Shown here piece after piece: positions 22,538 through 56,600 of a stretch of 64,000 nucleotides of DNA. Location of the stretch: assembly GCA_963930775.1 (NCBI GenBank), contig OZ005692.1:9219029-9283028 (forward strand). The letters run 5' to 3'. This stretch comes from Cliona cf. orientalis. Its lineage: Eukaryota; Porifera; Demospongiae; Clionaida; Clionaidae. Every line of letters begins with the position of its first letter. The stretch's first letter is position 1. Below the pieces are notes generated by a model that was not told the DNA's origin, did no database searches, and saw nothing but the letters and a program-made list of their open reading frames with translations. A program made the translations under genes and the position numbers.

Positions 22538-24219
22538 TTATTTGCATATGATCCACTTTCTTCTTGAGAACAACCATGAGCCAATGAGATAGCAAGTGTA
22601 AGCAAGTGGAATAAATCCCATACCGAGTGAGGCAGCTATCCATAGTGTATGATAGTTATATAAGCTTGAGCTCTCTCTTCCTATGATTGCAATATAGGTG
22701 AGACTGAGCTGAAAGTAGAACATCAGATCAGTGGGAGGATATTTTGAAAGCATCTCCTTTTTATAGGGCTCAATGTTGATGAGTATAACTATTAGAATAA
22801 GGATGACTACGAGAGCATATATGAAGCACATAGAAGATAATATTAGGCCAAAAACGGTAAAGAATATTGGCTTGGTGATCAGTGTTATCACTGAGAACCA
22901 CCTGCAGTCGTGTGTTCCAGGCTCTGTTCCATCCTTGTAACAGCCTTGAAAGGAGTCAGCAAAGGCATGGAGAAAGTGCCAGTTGATGGGAAAAAAGAGA
23001 GAGAGAAACTTTTGGAAAAACTGACATGGATAAAGAATGAAGATAATGGTGGGAATAGCCACAAAAACTGTTAAAACAGTTAGTGCTAAAATAGCATATG
23101 GACGATGTTCATCTCCAAAGTATGGTACACTGGGCGAATAGTAGAGCGCAAGTTTTCTTGTGTTGGAATTTAGTTGCTGAATTTGTGTCGGAATCAAAAG
23201 ATCGCAAGTCACACTCAAAATTTTCACATACGATAACAAGAAAAACGTAGAAAAGAATCAATGACTGATGTACGGACATCCCAATACTGTCGAAGTTTAA
23301 CCTGCAAGTCTTGAAACGGTTTCCATGCATATGATAGAAGTGAAGTTTTTCTGTGATTGTAAAGTGTTATCATGAGATATGAAATAGATATGAGTACAAA
23401 AGGATAAAGAGCAATGAGATATTCCAGCGCTAATGCCTGGAGAGTAGTTATATTCAAACAAATATTCAGTGGAATAGAATGGAAGAAATCAAGATTCCAA
23501 TAGCTGTAAAACATCGCAAAGAATCTTCCAAGATTTAGGTTTCCATAGATTTGTAGAGAAAAGAAAACTATTCGGACAAACGGAGGCATGCTCAGTACTT
23601 GGCTAGCCCATACAACGCCATGAAGACGAGATGATGTCACATTTATGTTGAATAAAACTATGAAAATGTAAAACAGCATTAGAGGAAGGAATCCAGTCAA
23701 GACGAACTTCCACCAATTTTCTTGACCATTTTCACAAGGAATACAGCTGAGATTGTATGAGAGTACCAGTGGACTGTACCCTTCCTCACAATCTCCACAT
23801 AGTAGGCCTCTTCTATGAAAAAGCTTGCATGCAGAATCATTGATCAAGTTTTCGGGATTCCTTGGAAGATAGTGGTAAATATAGCGCACATCATTTTTTA
23901 TTGTAGCATCACAGTTATAGAAGCATTGTCCAGTGTAGGTTGAGCCAGTATCATTGTCGTAAGTTACACAGTAGCAAACCAAGAGAGCGGAGACATGCTT
24001 TTCATTATCGCATTTTATTCCATCATCTTTACTATTTTCACACTGGCAATTATTTTCTGAGTTACAAGTGAACCAAGTTGGACACTTACTTTTGTTGCTG
24101 CAGTTATTATTCTCAATATCTGAGAGAAGATTGACATTGCCAGGTTTTTTGTGCATCCATGATTGGCCGCCTACTGCCACTGACAGCATTAAGAGTAACA
24201 CAAAATATAAGCTATTCAT
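22538..24219 (-). pseudogene. Short-form membrane protein copy with a 1-bp frameshift
   Basis: The sequence is close to identical to the gene at 25222-26916 across coding and flanking DNA. The ATG equivalent is at 24219 (MNSLYFVLL signal peptide). The first frame covers signal peptide, Cys-rich ectodomain and first membrane spans. At 23251-23254 there are four A on the plus strand where the intact copy has five, which shifts the frame and stops the protein within about ten codons, at TSVIDSF. The downstream frame (23239-22538) carries the remaining spans and GCYKDGT. An in-frame extra Phe codon is present near 22990-23000. It is a recent loss, or a sequencing error in the A-run. Confidence 0.82.
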
Positions 24220-25221
24220 GCCCCTCTTCTTCAAATTTTTCGCTTCTAATATGAATCTAAGTAACCAAAAAACTACATTGAACTGGCAATGCGAGTGGCA
24301 CAAATTTTTGTAGGAGTAATATTATTATACTATGTTGATCATCGATACTATAGATCTGCTGTTTGTGCGTGGTTTTAGTTTGGATCTTGTCATCATCTGT
24401 CAAATAAACTTCGAGTCGCATATTGAATGATATTATTATCCTTGATGTTTTCTTTATGATGTCAGACGACAGATAATAATTGTATTGTCTCTCGTGCATT
24501 ATTATATTATATTGTAGTCAGTTTTTGGACATTTGTATTGCAGTTAAACGATACAATTACTTTTTTTTTCTTCATATCACGTACTATCTTTTTGGCGATA
24601 GCAAAGGGTGCTTATTCCGTCAGATAGACTTTGATCTACACAAAGTTAATTCACTGTAAAAAATGAATAGTGAACGTCACTATTTGATATCTGTGGCAAA
24701 ATGTAGTGACTGTCACTACATTTTTTTGCCACAGATATCACTACCTAGTAGTGACATTCACTATTCATTTTTACAGTGTTAAAGTATCCTTCCGTATATG
24801 TTGGATAGTTAGCTGGATTCTTATCACACATATAGTACAGTTTTCAATGTTATAATATTATGTACGTAACATAATAATTATTATGACACCATGCATGATA
24901 TGCATAAAAGATGAAAGTTTTTTTAGGTGACTCTATTGGTGGCTTCCATATGTTGTTTGTGTTGAAGGATAGATATGGGAATTTGGAAAATGTTTTATTG
25001 TATATTATCATCTGATAGTATTCTGTGTACATTATGCAGCTATCAAAGTTATGCTAGCAATACGGATGCACATGTGATTCATGCTTACATAGGCATTTTC
25101 AAAATGTTAATTGCACGAGTAAGACATGGAGGGTTCAACTCTAGATTAATACAAGCTATAACAACTATGTGTAAAATTTATACAAAAAAGCTTAAGCATC
25201 GAAAGCATGATGCAATGGTTG
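24220..25221. other. Intergenic duplicated unit with upstream region of the frameshifted copy
   Basis: 24220-24560 is the 5' flank, similar to those of the neighbouring copies (26917-27240 and 29859-30190). From about 24570 it repeats 21898-22537. No gene is seen, apart from the MITE at 24652-24778. Confidence 0.65.
24652..24778. mobile_element. 127-bp hairpin MITE, copy 2
   Basis: Same element as 21985-22111, with ends cactgtaaaaaatgaatagtg and cactattcatttttacagtg. It is flanked by gttaatt on the left and ttaaag on the right, compatible with a TTAA-like target. CACTG ends occur in some CMC-type DNA transposons, but assignment is uncertain. Confidence 0.8.
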
Positions 25222-26916
25222 TTATTTGCATATGATCCACTTTCTTCTTGAGAACAACCATGAGCCAATGAGATAGCTAGTGTAAGCAAGTGGAATAAAT
25301 CCCATACCGAGTGAGGCAGCTATCCATAGTGTATGATAGTACTGATAAATATATAAGCTTGAGCTCTCTCTTCCTATGATCGCAATATAGGTGAGACTGA
25401 GTTGAAAATAGAACATCAGATCAGTGGGAGGATATTTTGAAAGCATCTCCTTTTTATAGGGCTCAATGTTGATGAATATAACTATTAGAATAAGGATGAC
25501 TACGAGAGCATATATGAAGCACATAGAAGATAATATTAGGCCAAAAACGGTAAAGAATATTGGCTTGGTGATCAGTGTTATCACTGAGAACCACCTGCAG
25601 TCATGTGTTCCAGGCTCTGTTCCATCCTTGTAACAGCCTTGAAAAGAGTCAACAAAGGCATGGAGAAAGTGCCAGTTGATGGGAAAGAGAGAGAGAAACT
25701 TTTGGAAAAACTGACATGGATAAAGAATGAAGATAATGGTGGGAATAGCCACAAAAACTGTTAAAACAGTTAGTGCTAAAATAGCATATGGACGATGTTC
25801 ATCTCCAAAGTATGGTACACTGGGCGAATAGTAGAGCGCAAGTTTTCTTGTGTTGGAATTTAGTTGCTGAATTTGTGTCGGAATCAAAAGATCGCAAGTC
25901 ACACTCAAAATTTTCACATACGATAACAAGAAAAACGTAGAAAAAGAATCAATGACTGATGTACGGACATCCCAAGACTGTCGAAGTTTAACCTGCAAGT
26001 CTTGAAACGGTTTCCATGCATATGATAGAAGTGAAGTTTTTCTGTGATTGTAAAGTGTTATCATGAGATATGAAATAGATATGAGTACAAAAGGATAAAG
26101 AGCAACGAGATATTCCAGGGCTAGGGCCTGAAGTGTAGTTATATTCAAACAAATATTCAGTGGAATAGAATGGAAGAAATCAAGATTCCAATAGCTGTAA
26201 AACATCGCAAAGAATCTTCCAAGATTTAGGTTTCCATAGATTTGTAGAGTAAAGAAAACTATTCGGACAAACGGAGGCATGCTCAGTACTTGGCTAGCCC
26301 ATACAACGCCATGAAGACGAGATGATGTCACATTTATGTTGAATAAAACTATGAAAATGTAAAACAGCGTTAGAGGAAGGAATCCAGTCAAGACGAACTT
26401 CCACCAATTTTCTTGACCATTTTCACAAGGAACACAGCTGAGATTGTATGAGAGTACTAGTGGACTATGCCCTTCCTCACAATCACCACACAGTAGACCT
26501 CTTCTATGAAAGCGCTTGCATGCAGAATCATTGATCAAGTTTTCAGGATTCCTTGGAAGATAGTGGTAAACATAACGTACATCATTTTTTATTGTAGCAT
26601 TGCAGTTATAGAAGCATTGTCCAGTGTAGGTTGAGCCAGTATCATTGTCGTAAGTTACACAGTAGCAAACCAAGAGAGCGGAGACATGCTTTTCATTATC
26701 GCATTTTATTCCATCATCTTTACTGTTTTCACACTGGCAATTATTTTCTGAGTTACAAGTGAACCAAGTCGGACACTTACTTTTGTTGCTGCAGTTATTA
26801 TTCTCAATACCTGAGAGAAGATTGACATTGCCAGGTTTTTTGTGCATCCATGATTGGCCGCCTACTGCCACTGACAGCATTAAGAGTAACACAAAATATA
26901 AGCTATTCATGCCCAT
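25222..26916 (-). CDS. Short-form multi-pass membrane protein
   Basis: Intact gene of 564 residues if it starts at the ATG at 26916 (MGMNSLYF, a good signal peptide). The frame is open for another 95 codons to 27201, but that stretch has no signal peptide in front and is not conserved in frame in the sister copies, so it is treated as 5' UTR. The ectodomain has CPTWFTCNSENNCQC, CYCVTYDNDTGSTYTGQC and HRRGLLCGDC. The first span is at about 172-194. FNINVTSSRLHGVVWASQ follows, and GCYKDGT is near 428. It ends SRRKWIICK. It is the intact sister of the frameshifted copy at 22538-24219. Confidence 0.9.
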   Translation of the reverse strand: MGMNSLYFVLLLMLSVAVGGQSWMHKKPGNVNLLSGIENNNCSNKSKCPTWFTCNSENNCQCENSKDDGIKCDNEKHVSALLVCYCVTYDNDTGSTYTGQCFYNCNATIKNDVRYVYHYLPRNPENLINDSACKRFHRRGLLCGDCEEGHSPLVLSYNLSCVPCENGQENWWKFVLTGFLPLTLFYIFIVLFNINVTSSRLHGVVWASQVLSMPPFVRIVFFTLQIYGNLNLGRFFAMFYSYWNLDFFHSIPLNICLNITTLQALALEYLVALYPFVLISISYLMITLYNHRKTSLLSYAWKPFQDLQVKLRQSWDVRTSVIDSFSTFFLLSYVKILSVTCDLLIPTQIQQLNSNTRKLALYYSPSVPYFGDEHRPYAILALTVLTVFVAIPTIIFILYPCQFFQKFLSLFPINWHFLHAFVDSFQGCYKDGTEPGTHDCRWFSVITLITKPIFFTVFGLILSSMCFIYALVVILILIVIFINIEPYKKEMLSKYPPTDLMFYFQLSLTYIAIIGRESSSLYIYQYYHTLWIAASLGMGFIPLAYTSYLIGSWLFSRRKWIICK

Positions 26917-28154
26917 CTTCTTCAAATTTTTCACTTCTAATATGAATCTAAGTAACCAAAAAATTACATCGAACTGGCAATGCGAGTGGCACAAATTTTT
27001 CATACATGTATGTGTAGGAATAATTATTATACTATGTTGATCATCGGTATTATAGATCTGCTGTTTGTGCGTGGTTTTAGTTTGGAACTTGTCATCAGCT
27101 GTCAAATAAACTTCGAGTCGCATATTGAATGATATTACTATCCTTGATGTTTTCTTTATGATGTCAGACGACAGATAATGATTGTATTGTCTCTCGTACA
27201 TTATTATTATATTATATTGTAGTCAGTTTTTGGACATTTGTATTGCAGTTAAGCAATATATATATATACAATTACTTTTGTACATTCCCAATATCTGAGA
27301 GATGATTGACATTGCCAGATCTTTTGTACATCCATGATTGGCCCTCTGCTGCCACTGACAGCATTAAGAGTAACACAAAGTATAAGCTATTCATTCTTTA
27401 AATTTTTCACTTCTAAAGGATCTACTTGGCTAAGTTTAGCAAGAATTTTTATAAGGTTCTTATTTATATTATAGAATTTATAGAAAATTTGAAGCCAAAT
27501 TAACTAGTATATTCTTTAATCGAAGCCTTAAAGATTAAGGGAAGCTATACCACTTTCAGTAGGTATTCACACAAAAGAAATTTGAAACTACAGCAAATAA
27601 CTGGCAATATGACTAGCACAATTTTTATACATGTGTATAAATATTATTATGCATGCTATGTTGATCATCGGTATTATAGATCTGCTGTTTGTGTGTGGTT
27701 AATTTTGATTTTATCATCAGCTGTCAAATAAATCTTGAGTCAAATATTGATATTATTACACTAAGTTAAAGCATGCTTTTGTATACATTGGATAGCTAGC
27801 TGGATTCTTATCATGCCTGTACCTATAGTATGGTTTTCGATGTAATCGTGCTGTATGCATGACACAATGACATGCAAAAGAATGAAAGTTTATTTATTGG
27901 TGGCTTCCATATGTTGTTTATGTTGAAGGATAGACATGGAATTTGGAAAAATTTTTATTGTATTATTATCTGACAGTATTCTGTGTACATTATGCAACTA
28001 TCAAAACTTATGCTAGTGATACAGATACATTATTATGTGGTCCACACTTTCAAAATGTTGATTGTATGTGTAGACATGGAGGGCTCATAAACTCTAGAGT
28101 AATACAAATTATTGTTAAAAAAGATAAATTTTCGAAATTATAGTGCAACGGTTG
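26917..28154. other. Intergenic between two short-form copies
   Basis: This holds the 5' flank of the left copy (26917-27260), a truncated gene start (27285-27405), then diverged 5'-flank sequence (about 27560-27770) and a diverged 3' flank (27780-28154) matching the region around 24800-25220. This order is what a deleted intermediate gene copy would leave. Confidence 0.6.
27285..27405 (-). pseudogene. Stub of a short-form gene: signal peptide and first codons only
   Basis: On the minus strand from about 27395 the sequence encodes MNSLYFVLLLMLSVA then GQSWM, matching the starts of the neighbouring genes. It breaks off after some 35 codons into unrelated TA-rich DNA. The rest of the gene is absent. 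Its own decayed 5' flank lies to the right. Confidence 0.75.
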
Positions 28155-29858
28155 TTACTTGCATATGATCCACTTTCTTCTTGAGAACAACCATGAGCCA
28201 ATGAGATAGCAAGTGTAAGCAAGTGGAATAAATCCCACGCTGAGTGAGGCAGCTATCCATAGTGTATGATAGTGCTGATAAAAATATAAGCTTGAGCTTT
28301 CTCTTCCTATGATCGCAATATAAGTGAGACTGAGCTGAAAGTAGAACATCAGATCAGTGGGAGGATATTTTGAAAGCATCTCCTTTTTATAGGGCTCGAT
28401 GTTGATGAGTATAACTATTAGAACAAGGAAGATTATGAGAGCGTATATAAAGTACATAGCAGATAAGGTTAAGCTAAAAATGATAAAGAGCAATGGTTTT
28501 ATCATTAGCAGTATCATTGAGAACCACCTGCAGTCGTGTGTTCCAGGCTCTGTTCCGTCCTTGTAACAGCCTTGAAAGGAATCAATTAAGGCATGGAGAA
28601 AGTGCCAGTTGATGGGAAAGAGCGAGAGAAACTTTTGGAAAATTTTACATGGATAAAGAATGAAGATAATGGTAGGAATAGCCACAAAAACTGTTAAAAG
28701 AGTTAGTGCTAAAATAGCATATGGACGATGTTCATCTCCAAAGTATGGTACACTGGGCGAATAGTAGAGCGCAGTTTTTCTTGTGTTGGAATTGAGTTGC
28801 TGAATTTGAGTCGGAGTCAAAAGATCGCAAGTCACACTCAAAATTTTCACATATGATAACCCAAAAAACGTAGAAAAAGAATCAATGACTGATGTACGGA
28901 CATCCCAAGACTGTCGCAGTTTAATCTGCAAGTCTTGAAACGGTTTCCATGCATATGATAGAAGTGAAGTTTTTCTGTGATTGTAAAGTGTTATCATGAG
29001 ATATGAAATAGATATGAGTACAAAAGGATAAAGAGCAACGAGATATTCCAGCGCTAACGCCTGGAGAGTAGATATATTCAAACAAATATTCAGTGGAATA
29101 GAATGGAAGAAATCAAGATTCCAATAGCTGTAAAATATCGCAAAGAATCTTCCAAGATTTAAGTTTCCACGGATTTGTAGAGCAAAGAAAACTGTTCGGA
29201 CAAATGTAGGCATGCTCAATACTTGGCTAGCCCACACAACACCATGAAGACGAGATGATGTCACATTTATGTTGAATAAAACTATGAAAATGTAAAACAG
29301 CGTTAGAGGAACGAATCCAGTCAAGATGAACTTCCACCAATTATCTTGACCATTTTCACAAGGAACACAGCTGAGATTGTATGAGAGTACCAGTGGACTG
29401 TGCCCTTCCTCACAATCTCCACACAGTAGACCTCTTCTATGAAAGTGCTTGCATGCAGAATCATTGATTAACCTTTCGGGGTCCCTTGGAAGATAGTGGT
29501 AAATATAGCGCACGTCATTTTTTATTGTAGCATTGAAGTGCTCGCAATTATAGAAGCATTGTCCAGTGTAGGTTGAGCCAGTATCATTATCGTAAGTTAC
29601 ACAGTAGCAAACCAAGAGAGCGGAGACATGCTTTTCATTATCGCATTTTATTCCATCGTCATTACTGTTTTCACACTGGCAATTATTTTCTGAGTTACAA
29701 GTGAACCAAGTCGGACACTTACTTTTGTTGCTACAGTTAGCATTCCCAACATCTGGAAGATGATTGACATTGCCAGATTTTTTGTGCATCCATGATTGGC
29801 CGCCTACTGCCACTGACAGCAATAAAAGCAACACAAAATATAAGCTATTCATGCCCAT
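28155..29858 (-). CDS. Short-form multi-pass membrane protein
   Basis: Intact gene of 567 residues from ATG 29858 (MGMNSLYF); the open frame extends upstream to 29936 without support. Signal peptide, CPTWFTCNSENNCQC, CEHFNATIKN (two more Cys-side residues than the sister), HRRGLLCGDC and the first span near 173-195 follow. GCYKDGT and HDCRWFS come late in the core. It is about as long as the 25222 gene and shares most of its sequence, but differs in the ectodomain and in the third-last spans (LLMIKPLLFIIFSLTLSAMYF). It is the closest family gene to the first dynein exon and is transcribed away from it. Confidence 0.9.
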   Translation of the reverse strand: MGMNSLYFVLLLLLSVAVGGQSWMHKKSGNVNHLPDVGNANCSNKSKCPTWFTCNSENNCQCENSNDDGIKCDNEKHVSALLVCYCVTYDNDTGSTYTGQCFYNCEHFNATIKNDVRYIYHYLPRDPERLINDSACKHFHRRGLLCGDCEEGHSPLVLSYNLSCVPCENGQDNWWKFILTGFVPLTLFYIFIVLFNINVTSSRLHGVVWASQVLSMPTFVRTVFFALQIRGNLNLGRFFAIFYSYWNLDFFHSIPLNICLNISTLQALALEYLVALYPFVLISISYLMITLYNHRKTSLLSYAWKPFQDLQIKLRQSWDVRTSVIDSFSTFFGLSYVKILSVTCDLLTPTQIQQLNSNTRKTALYYSPSVPYFGDEHRPYAILALTLLTVFVAIPTIIFILYPCKIFQKFLSLFPINWHFLHALIDSFQGCYKDGTEPGTHDCRWFSMILLMIKPLLFIIFSLTLSAMYFIYALIIFLVLIVILINIEPYKKEMLSKYPPTDLMFYFQLSLTYIAIIGRESSSLYFYQHYHTLWIAASLSVGFIPLAYTCYLIGSWLFSRRKWIICK

Positions 29859-30478
29859 CTTCTTCAAACTTTTCACTTCTAATATGAATCTAAGTAACCA
29901 AAAAACTACATCGAACTGGCAATGTGAGTGGCACAAATTTTTCCTACATGTATGTGTAGGGATATTATACTATGTTGTTCATCGGTACTATAGATCTGCT
30001 TTTTGTGTGTGGTTTTAGTTTTGATTTTGTCATCAGCTGTCAAATAAACTTCGAGTCGCATAGTGAATGATATTACTATCCTTGATGTTTTCTGTATGAT
30101 GTCAGACGACAGATAATGATTGTATTGTCTCTCGTGCATTATTATATTATATTGTAGTCAATTTTTGGACATTTGTATTGCAGTTAAGCAATACAATTAC
30201 TTTAGCAACTTTCAATTTTAGGAAGTACAAGTGACTTTATCCAGGTATAGCAGTGTCTGCCCATACAGGTTGTAACAGCAACCTTGTAATTTTTTGTATG
30301 GGCTTTTTGTAAGGGAGGTGGTAGGGTGCACAAGGCACAAACAGCAAGGGTGGGCATGATCCAAGTCTATTATCTTATTCGTACAATTTTGATATTTCCT
30401 ACCATGAAATTAAATTTTGGCTTATTGCCATTCATATTATGGTGACTGAATATGGTATGCACACTGCAACCCCTGCAG
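29859..30478. other. 5' flank of a short-form gene, then DNA leading to the first visible dynein exon
   Basis: 29859-30190 matches the upstream regions of the sister copies. From there to the acceptor at 30477-30478 no gene is visible, and no earlier dynein exon was found. Confidence 0.55.
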
Positions 30479-53235
<22,757 letters not shown>

Positions 53236-53636
53236 GTTCGCACTCACACATAAATAAATGTATTATGGTATGAAATATTGTGATAGCTACAAAATGATCC
53301 TCGTCCTGTGTATGCTACTGTAAGTATTTTGGGTGATATGTATGTGTATATGCATTTATGGGGGATCATAGAGGCTTCCTGTCATAGTATTTGGGTCATT
53401 TTAGTTTAAGAAAGCACTGAGAGTTTGCTAAAGTGGATAATTGTGGTCTGCCATGTGTTTATCCAAACGATGTATTTGTTGCAACTTTGGACAATTTATT
53501 ATCTCTTGTCAATATTATGTCATCCTATATGCCTCCCAAACAAGGGTTGATTTATATGTATAATGTTTACTCTCTAAACGTACACACCACTATCACTTTG
53601 GGAAATCAGGGTTTTTGAAACTTCATAATGTGGTAT
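53236..53636 (+). other. Spacer before the long-form array
   Basis: About 53380-53636 is a flank repeated before the second (57500-57742) and third (61290-61519) long genes (shared words: agcactgagagttt, gtgccatgtgttta, actttgggaaa). It is the upstream part of the duplicated unit. Confidence 0.7.
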
Positions 53637-53645
53637 TATAAATAG
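53637..53645 (+). promoter_or_regulatory. TATA box (TATAAATAG), long gene 1
   Basis: 62 bp before the ATG at 53699 and followed by cggtggataatcagc, conserved before all three long genes, possibly the transcription start area. Confidence 0.65.
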
Positions 53646-53698
53646 CGGTGGATAATCAGCTATTGATTCAGAAGTATCCAACGTTAGTAGAAATCGCA

Positions 53699-56600
53699 AT
53701 GAAAATCTTTCGTATACTGTGTTTCTCTGTTCTGATTTTGACGACGTACATTGATACCATCACTTCAGATTCTTGTGATGGTAGCAGTATCACGTATGTG
53801 GCTATGAACTCCACTTCATTCCCATGTCCAGAGAGTATTGTTGGTTGTAGATCTTTGACAATGGATGAGCTGATCAATACCAGTACAGCAGTAACTCGTA
53901 ATCTATGTAGCAATGAGGTTGTATTTCAGGAAGGATCATATGATGCGAAGAAGACCTTAACATTTTTAGCATCCAAAGATTTAATTATTCAGGGGCAAAA
54001 TGGTGTCACAATAACCTGTATCGACAAGTCAACAATTAGCTTGAAAAGCGCTTCTAACATTGCAATTAGAGAAATAGAGTTTCAGGCTTGTTCAATTACT
54101 GTTGTGACACCAAAGCTGATGCCAAAGCAAAGGCGCCGACACTCAAGTACCGGTATTAATATTGTCATTGTAACCAATTCAACTTTTAATGCTTCACATC
54201 TAACTCTGAGCGATCCTAATAGTGGACAGAAGAAGTTTAAAATGACACTTGTAGCCATTCTGCAGACCATAGAGTTGATTAATGCTTCTCTGACATTGGA
54301 AAAGGCTGATCATATTAATGTCACTGGGAAAGATACAGCTATTATATGTACGCCAGATTCTAAATTTATTCTGGACTCTAAAGCGCAAGGTACAATAAAA
54401 TTGTCTGATGTAAAGGTTCAGGACTGTAGTAATATCATCATTCAGTCAAGATCAAAGATAGCTACCTTCGAGACCAATAATGCTTTATTTGATAATTCTT
54501 GTCTGCTGTTTGAAGCTATTCGCACAAGAAGTCCTAACCATATTTTATCTATCAATATGACAATGACCAAGATTGAGCACTGCTCTTGTAAGTTTCTGCA
54601 ACTCCATGCAAACTTTAGTATAAATATAAGTATTTTACTCAATAACATCTCGGTGATAGGAAATGATTTACTGTTTATTGAATTTGAAGATAATCACAAT
54701 GTATCTGTTACAGTAATGGGCCATTGTCTCTTTCAAGGGAATAGAAATTTTATACTATATCTGGGCAATGGTTTGATCCATTTTGTCAACGCAAGCGTAG
54801 ACATCACTGATTGCACTATCATAGAAACCTCTACAGCACAAGGTGCTCCCATCTATACTCAGAATTCTATAATCATATTTGAAGATAGCACTGTTCTGTT
54901 TGACAATAATAGAGGCTCGCTCTCTGGTGGAATTGTGGCAGATGCAACCCAGACTCATTTCAAGAACAATGTTACTGTTATGTTTTATAACAACAGTGGT
55001 CCAAATGGTGGAGCACTTTCTCTGTACTCCGAGTCAAGATTACACTTTAATGCTAGTTCATTTTCAAACATTGCTCTATACTTTAACAATAATGTTGCAC
55101 AACTTGGTGGAGCCATCTATGTAGACGACAGTAGGTATAGAAATATTGAATCTATAATTCAGCTTTACTGTGAACCTGAAAATGTGAGATTGACATTTGG
55201 TAAAAATGTAGCTTCCCTTAGTGGAAATCAGATATATGGAGGCTGGATTGACTGGTTTATGAATGAAACAACTAACATTCCGGAGAATGAAACCGATATG
55301 GTAAATAACAAATTGATAGAATTTGAAAACCAAAGCCGCACTCAAGACTTGGTATCTTCCCATCCCATTCGAATCTGTCTGTGTATAAACAATGACATTG
55401 ATTGCAATATCACTGACTACAACATGACCATTTATGGTAAAGCATTAACACTGGAGTTAGTTGGAGTCGGACAGAGGTATACACCTATCATTTCACATGT
55501 TGAAGCGAACCTGAGCAAATCTGGTATTTATCCGATGCTCATGATTCTGCAGTCTGCTTGCACCAAAATCAACTACAAAATCAACTCTCAAAATGACGAG
55601 ACAATAACCCTTACACCATATTTACCATATTTGTACTATAGTGGCTATTCCCGTAATATATCCGAGGGTATAGTTGATAACCTATTTGAACAACTTGTTA
55701 TCAAATTGAAAATCAACGAATGCCCATGGGGTTTCGAAGTGCAAACTAATGGGAGCTGTGAGTGTCAACTGTCAAATCATCATTTGCAATGTGATATGAA
55801 CAAATACACAATTCTCAGAACTGGCCATCAGTGGGTAGGTGCAACTTATGAACACCGAATTAAAGAGAAGTTCCCTAGCCCTGGGGTAATTTCTCATCAG
55901 CACTGCCCTTTTGACTATTGCCGATCAGATGGCGAGTCCCTTTCCATCCGCTTGGAGAATCAAGATGAGCAATGTGCATTCAACAGGGAAGGGATTCTTT
56001 GCGGAGGATGTAGAGAAAACCTTAGTCGAGTTTTGGGGACTTCAAACTGTTCAGTATGCAATAATCAATACACTGTGCTGATTGCATTCAGTTGGATAAT
56101 TTCAGGTTTTGTACTAGTCGCATGTCTGATACTGCTTAACCTGACAGTCTCAGTAGGTACCATCAATGGGCTTACATTTTATGCTAACATCATTCAAGCT
56201 CAACATACCACTTTCTTCACACCTGATATTTCAACATCGTTCTTGAGCATGTTTATTGCTTGGCTTAATCTGGACATTGGAGCAGAAATGTGTCTATATG
56301 ATGGACTTGATTCGTATGTTATCACATGGCTGCAATACATCTATCCGCTTTACATCTGGCTCATTGCTGTCATAATCATTACCTTAAGCCACTTTTCCAG
56401 TCGCATATCTAAGCTCTGTGGTAAGAATGCTGTACAAGTTTTAGCTACGCTTTTCCTGATTTCCTATGCAAGGCTCCTTCGTCTTATTATAGAGGTCTTT
56501 TCCTTTACTTGGATAACCTACCCTGATGGCTATAAGAAAGCAGTGTGGCTAGTTGACGGAAATTACGAATTTTTCAAAGGAAGGCTCATCCCTCTCATAC

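Noticed and set aside
26917-27201. 95-residue N-terminal extension of the gene at 25222
   Set aside because: The frame is open but not maintained in the frameshifted sister (diverges by an indel) and lacks a leader, whereas MGMNSLYF starts a clear signal peptide in all copies.
53648-53698. Start of the first long gene at 53648
   Set aside because: The frame opens with GTG; the ATG at 53699 begins the signal peptide and matches the ATG of genes 2 and 3.
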